A stretch of DNA of 64,000 bases, from assembly GCA_000727475.1 (NCBI GenBank), contig KL647318.1:346032-410031 (forward strand). The letters run 5' to 3'. This DNA is from Sarcocystis neurona (taxonomy: Eukaryota > Apicomplexa > Conoidasida > Eucoccidiorida > Sarcocystidae). The notes under the pieces are model-generated. The model did not search any database, had not been told where the DNA came from, and saw only the letters and a list, made by a program, of their open reading frames with translations. Below, in pieces: positions 61,001 through 64,000 of the stretch. The position numbers and the translations under genes were made by a program. Each line of letters starts with the position of its first letter. Position 1 is the stretch's first letter.

Positions 61001-61607
61001 ACTGGCACGACATCGAGATGTGCCTGCATCTTTCCACGCCACGCACGTGAACCCCACCATCAGCACTACGGGAAAAAGCTGCTGTGCTGCTGCGGGCAGT
61101 GCCGCTACGCTCTCAGCTTCCAACAGCCTTTCCGCTGCAGCGCCTCTCTCTTCTTCGTCTTCTGCTCCTCCTCTTCCCGAATTCTATCTGTCCTCTCCTC
61201 GCGCAACTCGAAGTACCCCGCTCGCCGGCTGTCCAGCTCCCTGTCCTCCTGCTGGCACCGCTGTTGCGATTGAAGCCAATCTCCCCTCTGCGTTCTCTCC
61301 TTCTGCTGCCACCACTCGGATTGCCTCCTGCCAAGCTGTTAGTGGTTCTGTTTCAGGGCCTGAGTTTGCTGCTCAAACTGCTGCTTTCGCAGCCAGCCAA
61401 AGCGCTGCTCCAGTTCCCCCCGCAGCCGCAGCAGCCGCACAGGTAGCTGCGGCCGCGCGAAGAACTGCTGCTGCGTGTGCTGCCGCAGAGAGAGAATCGC
61501 GGAAAAAAAAAGACATCCCGACTCTTCGCCTTCGGCACATCATTGGCTCGACTATTTCTCAGTGCAGAGGCGGAGCTATCTGGAAGCCTCAGCAAGGTAG
61601 GAAGCAG
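37224..61607 (+). CDS. POC16: POC16/WDR90-like protein: CFAP20 (DUF667) domain plus WD40 propellers, 3' incomplete
   Basis: Nineteen exons join without a phase error and give 1594 complete codons. Residues about 18-190 match the CFAP20/DUF667 domain as found at the N-terminus of WDR90: TQHPFINILKAF, LRIYGMIAANHWVKFP, SLGLTGTY, RYFVIHVDIA, DRWTMICLNAPSVL, LRGIYSSDI. From about 325 on come WD40 blades in the order of POC16/WDR90, with signatures such as VAGLDAQKRQQLQIWDL, SCGKENIRFWRI, ASEDHYVRVWPL, STDQTVRIWSL, SGAVRLFD, DSKLRLYDI and SNAEVLLWSL. The last exon ends at the start of the second propeller set (LRLRHIIGS), about the middle of a WDR90-length protein, so the rest lies beyond. In other organisms the protein sits on the inner wall of centrioles, and its DUF667 domain resembles the axonemal inner-junction protein CFAP20. 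The likely role here is basal bodies of microgametes and centrioles of dividing stages (inference). Confidence 0.9.
37590..37669 (+). repeat. Intron duplication, copy 1
   Basis: 80 bases from GCAAGCGACTACGG to TTGCCACGACT, about 90% identical by eye to 38166-38245. One frame is open through both copies (here ASDYGARIADEVFSFQP and STVRVALP). Confidence 0.85.
38166..38245 (+). repeat. Intron duplication, copy 2
   Basis: Partner of 37590-37669. The same frame reads ASDRGARIEDKVFGFQS and STVRVALP. Neither copy has clear flanking splice sites in phase with POC16. Confidence 0.85.
38344..38460 (+). CDS. POC16: POC16 exon 2
   Basis: 117 bases from GCGCGTAG to TAT|GTAAGT. It encodes DKGLGVQVLRIYGMIAANHW, VKFPHGKG and SLGLTGTY, which follow WDR90 closely (DKxLKGAVYRIRGSVSAANYI, SLGLTGRY types). 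Phase 0 both sides. Confidence 0.9.
39051..39155 (+). CDS. POC16: POC16 exon 3
   Basis: After ATATTTTCAG it encodes IKPMRTRYFVIHVDIAT, then CMTVRITLSNMVREPK, then GTGAGT. The strand FVIHVD and the hydrophobic strand after it are central in DUF667. Phase 0 both sides. The preceding intron, 38461-39050, shows nothing notable. Confidence 0.92.
39482..39676 (+). CDS. POC16: POC16 exon 4
   Basis: 195 bases from ACACACAG to CGC|GTAAGT encode VADRWTMICLNAPSVL, KSIQVCANLYLRGIYSSDI and LYAQR. This is the end of the CFAP20 domain, where a Trp-containing strand and a kSI.vca...r.iyTSd pattern are typical. Phase 0 both sides. Confidence 0.9.
40310..40726 (+). CDS. POC16: POC16 exon 5
   Basis: The acceptor GTCTTACAG is followed by EIPRGMRLSTKVLADE, CVWLYVPMGS and an acidic, Ala/Glu-rich helical linker to SNILFSRGALLE before GTAAAC. 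WDR90 has the same EmaFP..W..RYI.I.FP step after the DUF667 domain. Phase 0 both sides. Intron 39677-40309 is unremarkable. Confidence 0.87.
41535..41676 (+). CDS. POC16: POC16 exon 6: first WD40 blade begins
   Basis: After GATTCAG the frame reads VARMIGTPHIALKRGKPAAW, then ILIPQASTFVHLNIATGRSS. This matches the WDR90 step VIGFGG..., W..dG..lvY, vv.ld..tg. The donor GTAAGC leaves phase 1. The 808-base intron before it holds no clear feature. Confidence 0.85.
42346..42466 (+). CDS. POC16: POC16 exon 7
   Basis: Two bases complete Arg. Then come MQKCRFGHTAPIEFLEVSGN, FALAATVQNDRS and QV before GTAAGC. A GH dipeptide with spacing to an alanine-rich strand is the normal opening of a WD40 blade. 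The exon leaves two bases. The nearby methionine at 42348 is not a start. Confidence 0.82.
43280..43319 (+). CDS. POC16: POC16 exon 8 (microexon)
   Basis: 40 bases between CTTTTTCAG and GTACGT. One base completes Arg, then VWRLGNDHPSCVS. It supplies the VRVW strand of the blade, and its length is exactly what the phases of exons 7 and 9 require. The longer ORF through this place uses another frame. Confidence 0.74.
43536..43637. repeat. Diverged direct repeat, period 70
   Basis: ACCGATGAGTAGAAGATAT at 43536 and ACCGATGAATACCCGATAT at 43606, each followed by ACCGCAT- or TCGCAT-type sequence. It is inside POC16 intron 8, at the P to R transition. Confidence 0.6.
44529..44597 (+). CDS. POC16: POC16 exon 9
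   Basis: 69 bases from TTCCTTCAG to GTG|GTAAGT encode ILQCPSLIQVRVFRFDSQ and CRRMV. With exon 10 this reads as blade strands ending in MVVAGLDA, the equivalent of a...vGlDa in POC16. Phase 0 both sides. Confidence 0.78.
46097..46291 (+). CDS. POC16: POC16 exon 10
   Basis: 195 bases from CTTACCAG to AAA|GTGAGA encode VAGLDAQKRQQLQIWDLS, then VSDFDVACIRFSPFDE and SLVSCGKENIRFWRIK (residue 513). Both the IWDL and the RFWRI strands are textbook WD40, and their order matches POC16 exactly. Confidence 0.93.
47070..47208 (+). CDS. POC16: POC16 exon 11
   Basis: The acceptor TTTCTAG is followed by MCSSPCLPVQSFHMPG, then VVLEAAARANTYTDLDFE and SRAFHHSHG. The donor GTAAAG leaves phase 1. WDR90 has a matching weakly conserved stretch with FTDLAFE at this place. 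Two other frames are open here; phase decides. Confidence 0.68.
48913..48980 (+). CDS. POC16: POC16 exon 12
   Basis: 68 bases from TGTTTGCAG to CAG|GTATGC. Two bases complete Gly, then TEERWSAPARVFVSSTSGCVAQ. The ARVFVSSTSG strand is the rvFVaSssG.v blade segment of the family. Phase 0 at the end. Confidence 0.82.
49858..49973 (+). CDS. POC16: POC16 exon 13
   Basis: The acceptor TTGCCGCAG follows a CTG-rich tract. The exon encodes VDYVTRQLQAVHKLHGAPIW, SLSVTDAF and CATASEDHYVR (residue 621, completed by exon 14). Typical WD40: HxxxIxxLxVxxxFxxTaSeD. Donor GTGAGT. Confidence 0.92.
51246..51451 (+). CDS. POC16: POC16 exon 14
   Basis: One base completes the Arg, then VWPLSFQRCFLHAYSSDAAA, VGVEASQDGLDFLCSFADGS, VGVLSISSQ and RTHAGVIRDAAVS before GTGAGA (phase 1). 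This corresponds step for step to VWPLDF..., vsPDGl.v..gtssG.vGvLD, lrsHt..i in WDR90/POC16. Confidence 0.93.
52293..52366 (+). CDS. POC16: POC16 exon 15
   Basis: After the CTGCTGCAG acceptor, two bases complete Asp. Then comes AWRELYTISTDQTVRIWSLP and ELSE before GTAAGA (phase 0). The frame is also open upstream as an Ala run, so an earlier acceptor that adds alanines cannot be excluded. Confidence 0.85.
53314..53824 (+). CDS. POC16: POC16 exon 16: blade plus Ala/Gly insertion
   Basis: The acceptor CCGCTTCAG leads to TFELHCAADDPTSVACHP, VAVGFVSGAVRLFDFEAS. About 80 residues of Ala/Gly/Ser/Glu-rich sequence from GCA/GCAG repeats follow, then HHTHAITSVQFVRN and QCLLVSCDAMG before GTGAGG (phase 1). 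The insert lies where WDR90 has only a short turn between two blades. Confidence 0.88.
53825..55838 (+). other. POC16 intron 16
   Basis: 2.0 kb. TA and GTAT microsatellites occupy about 54.42-54.76 kb. From 54.79 kb to the acceptor the strand is CT/CTG-rich, producing long Leu/Cys ORFs with no domain character. No exon is needed here by phase. Confidence 0.65.
55839..56359 (+). CDS. POC16: POC16 exon 17
   Basis: The acceptor CCTCTGCAG sits at the end of the CTG-rich tract, and two bases complete Val. Reads ICIHEEQLEYQLVRRLENPG, a Pro/Ala-rich loop, AICFNADGTRAARYFDSR, FPDLHYICKICLPS, a Ser/Arg/Ala insertion from AGC repeats, GEVHITTYRFDATNPSLLFV and CTDSKLRLYDISVQ. The donor GTGCGC leaves phase 0. 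Confidence 0.86.
56360..58549 (+). other. POC16 intron 17
   Basis: 2.2 kb, with TA arrays near 56.65, 56.70, 57.98 and 58.08 kb. Short ORFs around 56.93-57.35 and 57.5-57.9 kb look no better than chance and are not needed for the WD40 order. Confidence 0.6.
58550..58951 (+). CDS. POC16: POC16 exon 18
   Basis: After CATTGCACAG the exon encodes an acidic then Ala/Arg-rich linker (ASGVDEEEEDPFGSP), DQALRCLREVSLMSGCISAA, an Ala/Gly insertion and LPQIAITVGADKLLK (residue 1192) before GTAAGG. The end is the start of a WD strand finished by VWNL in exon 19. Phase 0 both sides. Confidence 0.84.
58952..60389 (+). other. POC16 intron 18
   Basis: 1.4 kb, with TG/TA tracts first, then CTG-rich sequence with a clear 19-base tandem repeat and a short 34-base-period repeat near 60.21-60.30 kb. 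A possible tiny exon at 59198 was considered and dropped, because exon 18 joins exon 19 directly. Confidence 0.65.
59732..59826. repeat. 19-base tandem repeat, five copies
   Basis: Unit GCCACTGCTGCTGTCTACT starts at 59732, 59751, 59770, 59789 and, diverged, 59808. It is in POC16 intron 18. Confidence 0.9.
60390..61596 (+). CDS. POC16: POC16 exon 19 (last readable exon)
   Basis: The acceptor TGCACGCAG is followed by VWNLEARASYLGVL, which completes KLLK of exon 18 as K-VWNL. About 105 residues of Ala/Ser/Pro-rich insert follow, then YQSFAGHSAAAFLLHLSSD and FLLSVSNAEVLLWSLRRH (about 1343-1352). After another roughly 200-residue Ala/Ser-rich spacer the exon ends with TLRLRHIIGSTISQC and GGAIWKPQQ, the start of the second propeller set. 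Two donors compete: GTAGGA after 61596 (phase 1) and GTAACT after 61607 (phase 0). The longer one sets the gene span given here. Confidence 0.86.
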
Positions 61608-62902
61608 GTAACTGCAGCAGCAGCCGCTTCTGTCTTCTTTGCTGCTTCCTCCTGCTCCAACGGTGGAAGTGTTGTTCCAGTCCGTCGAGTCCGCTGCTTC
61701 TAGATGCGCCCTGAGCAGCCCCCGTAGTACCATCATCAGGTGATGCTCCGATTTACTGCTGATTCTCTGCTCCGCAGCAGCTGCTTCTCTTCCAATTGAG
61801 ACGGTCTTCCGCTACTTGTAGCTGCGTGCATTCTGTGCCGTCTGCTCCTGCTGCTAACGCCCCTTTTTGTTTGGCTCCAGGCGCTGCTGCCTTCCTAGAG
61901 CGGTCTTGCTGCCGTGTGAATGGTCGGTGGGCTTCTTCGCTGCTTGACTGCAACTGCTCTCGTAACTCGGGCGGTGTCCTCTTGCTGCGTCAAACGTATT
62001 CTTTGCGCCAACTCTGCTAGTGCAATCGTCAGTCGTTTGGTTGCCGGTAGCTGCTGCTGCTATTCATGAGTTGTTCTGCTGCCACTAGTTTGAGGCGGTA
62101 CTTTTGCAGATCCTTTGCTGCCGTCGTCGCTCTGAACGGGTACGGCAGCTGGTGCTGGAACCCAAGCGTCAGTTGGCTGCTGCCTCTGGGTCTGCTGTGC
62201 TCTTGCCACTGCTGCCGCCGGTGCCTCTCTGCTTGACTGCAGATGCTGCTGCCACCTCGCTACTAACCTGCGGGCATTCTGCCAAAAACTACTGCTGCTG
62301 TGGTCCTTGCTTCTCTCGACGGCTGCTGCGATTGCTGTCGTTGTGCTGGTCTTAATGAAGACCTAATACTGGTTGGCTTGATTTTCCTTCTGCTGTGCAG
62401 TTGCTGCGTAGCTACACGGCTGCAGCAGCTGCCGGACCGTTGCTCATCCAGACTTGTTTTGCTCTTGGTTCCCCCAGTGTTCCTTACTGTGCTGCTGCCG
62501 CTACCCTGCTGCTGCTGCTTCTATAGTGCACTCGGCGCGAATCAGACGGGGTCTTTCTTACACCTGGCAATATTCGGCTGTTTCTGCAGCAATATCAACC
62601 CTCATTTGTGTATTAGACTGCAACTCAGAGGTATAAATATATATATATATATATATATGCATATATGTGGCCACATAGTTGACCCGCATATGCACACCTG
62701 CGCTTACGCCCTTTGGTCCTCAGATACATTTCCCCACAAGAACTCGAAACCTATGCACGAGCACATACACATATATATACATGTATGTGCTCGTGCATAG
62801 GTTTCGTGTTCTGAAGCCAGCTTCAGTGAATATTTTATATATATATATATATGTATATGTATATGTATAGGTCAGCTGAGCATGAAGCTCCGATGTTTCT
62901 AC

Positions 62903-62938
<36 letters not shown>
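61608..62938 (+). other. POC16 downstream intron or unresolved 3' part
   Basis: CTG/GCT-rich sequence to about 62.52 kb, then TA microsatellites and a perfect hairpin. The next expected protein step (dG.lvY..G..vv..l) was not found convincingly. A stretch after the AG at 61800 (GLPLLVAACILC) is the nearest candidate, but weak. Confidence 0.5.
62745..62806. repeat. Inverted repeat, 25-base arms
   Basis: 62745-62769 (CGAAACCTATGCACGAGC and on) is the exact reverse complement of 62782-62806, with a 12-base AT-rich loop. The arms are not simple repeat sequence. Confidence 0.9.
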
Positions 62939-63439
62939 NNNNNNNNNNNNNNNNNNNNNNNNNNNNNNNNNNNNNNNNNNNNNNNNNNNNNNNNNNNNNN
63001 NNNNNNNNNNNNNNNNNNNNNNNNNNNNNNNNNNNNNNNNNNNNNNNNNNNNNNNNNNNNNNNNNNNNNNNNNNNNNNNNNNNNNNNNNNNNNNNNNNNN
63101 NNNNNNNNNNNNNNNNNNNNNNNNNNNNNNNNNNNNNNNNNNNNNNNNNNNNNNNNNNNNNNNNNNNNNNNNNNNNNNNNNNNNNNNNNNNNNNNNNNNN
63201 NNNNNNNNNNNNNNNNNNNNNNNNNNNNNNNNNNNNNNNNNNNNNNNNNNNNNNNNNNNNNNNNNNNNNNNNNNNNNNNNNNNNNNNNNNNNNNNNNNNN
63301 NNNNNNNNNNNNNNNNNNNNNNNNNNNNNNNNNNNNNNNNNNNNNNNNNNNNNNNNNNNNNNNNNNNNNNNNNNNNNNNNNNNNNNNNNNNNNNNNNNNN
63401 NNNNNNNNNNNNNNNNNNNNNNNNNNNNNNNNNNNNNNN
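62939..63439. other. Assembly gap (run of N)
   Basis: 501 undetermined bases between two TA microsatellites. The true length may differ. Open frames drawn across it are meaningless. Confidence 0.98.
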
Positions 63440-63477
<38 letters not shown>

Positions 63478-64000
63478 AACTGTCAGCGTCTTATAGAAAG
63501 GGGGTACGGAGGCAGGCACAGACAACTTTACGCATATTTTTACATACATACATATATGAACATTTGCTAAGGATTGTGACTGTACAGGAATGTAACTGCT
63601 ATGAGTCCCTCTGCGGGGATGCAGATTCGACCCCTTACTACATCCTCTTATGTCGATTTATAAACATGTATTCAAACACATAGAGAAGTCATACCTCTCT
63701 GTAAATTGACCCGTCTATAGGTAAATATGGGTGTGTATGTCTGTGTCTCGGTCCTCGCTCTACATATACCCACCTATGTGTGTGTACATCTAATATGCAT
63801 ACATAGACTCGAGCGGCGTTCAGAGTACACGAGCGTCAAAACAAGTATACACGGCCACCTCCACTACGTTGGCTCTCTACACGCAGACTGACGGAACGAA
63901 ATCTGCAGGTGCACACGGCTGCCGCACGGTTGAGTTTTCTGTAGTGGAGGGGAATACGATATTGCGACCCAGCTGCTGTGCTGTTCATCTTGTTGTAGTC
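63440..64000. other. Sequence after the gap
   Basis: Starts in a TA tract, then about 500 bases with short TG/TA arrays and no open frame with protein character. Probably still within a POC16 intron if the gene continues. Confidence 0.45.

Noticed and set aside
62851..63570. ORFs of 204-239 codons across the gap
   Set aside because: They consist of N-derived unknown residues flanked by TA-repeat dipeptides.

Overview
The window reads as nuclear DNA of an Eimeria-type coccidian (Apicomplexa). The evidence is: long (CAG)n/(CTG)n tracts inside exons, read as Gln, Ala, Ser or Leu runs; GT-AG introns full of TA, CA and ACAT microsatellites; a genus-typical alternation of repeat-rich (R) and feature-poor (P) blocks; and two genes of protistan families. 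The species cannot be fixed from this sequence alone. Nothing bacterial, viral or organellar was recognised.

Layout. R block, 1 to about 22.6 kb: one plus-strand gene of five exons and four very long introns. It encodes an RNA-binding RAP-domain protein with heptatricopeptide-like helical repeats (about 2470 residues). The first exon is a 6.6 kb repeat-laden ORF. The RAP domain itself is cut into four small exons at 12.3, 13.8, 16.9 and 21.1 kb, and all phases fit.

P block, about 22.7 to 43.4 kb: no CAG tracts and few microsatellites. Its left part carries a likely but unidentified reverse-strand gene (exons between 31.5 and 27.8 kb, perhaps further on both sides). Its right part carries the 5' half of a second recognised gene on the plus strand. 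That gene starts at 37224 and runs into the next R block, through 61.6 kb and probably past the assembly gap at 62939-63439. I rebuilt 19 phase-compatible exons (1594 complete codons). They give an N-terminal CFAP20/DUF667 domain followed by WD40 blades, the architecture of POC16/WDR90, a centriole-wall protein. The C-terminal half lies outside the readable window.

Functional sense. The two named genes are unrelated in job. The RAP protein probably acts on organellar RNA (mitochondrion or apicoplast). POC16/WDR90 belongs to centrioles and basal bodies, which coccidia need for flagellated microgametes. The P/R transition falls inside POC16: its first eight exons lie in unique DNA and the later ones among repeats. 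Amino-acid-run insertions appear only in exons 16-19, between WD40 blades.

All exon calls come from reading codons, splice motifs, reading phase and remembered family consensus. No search or alignment was run.
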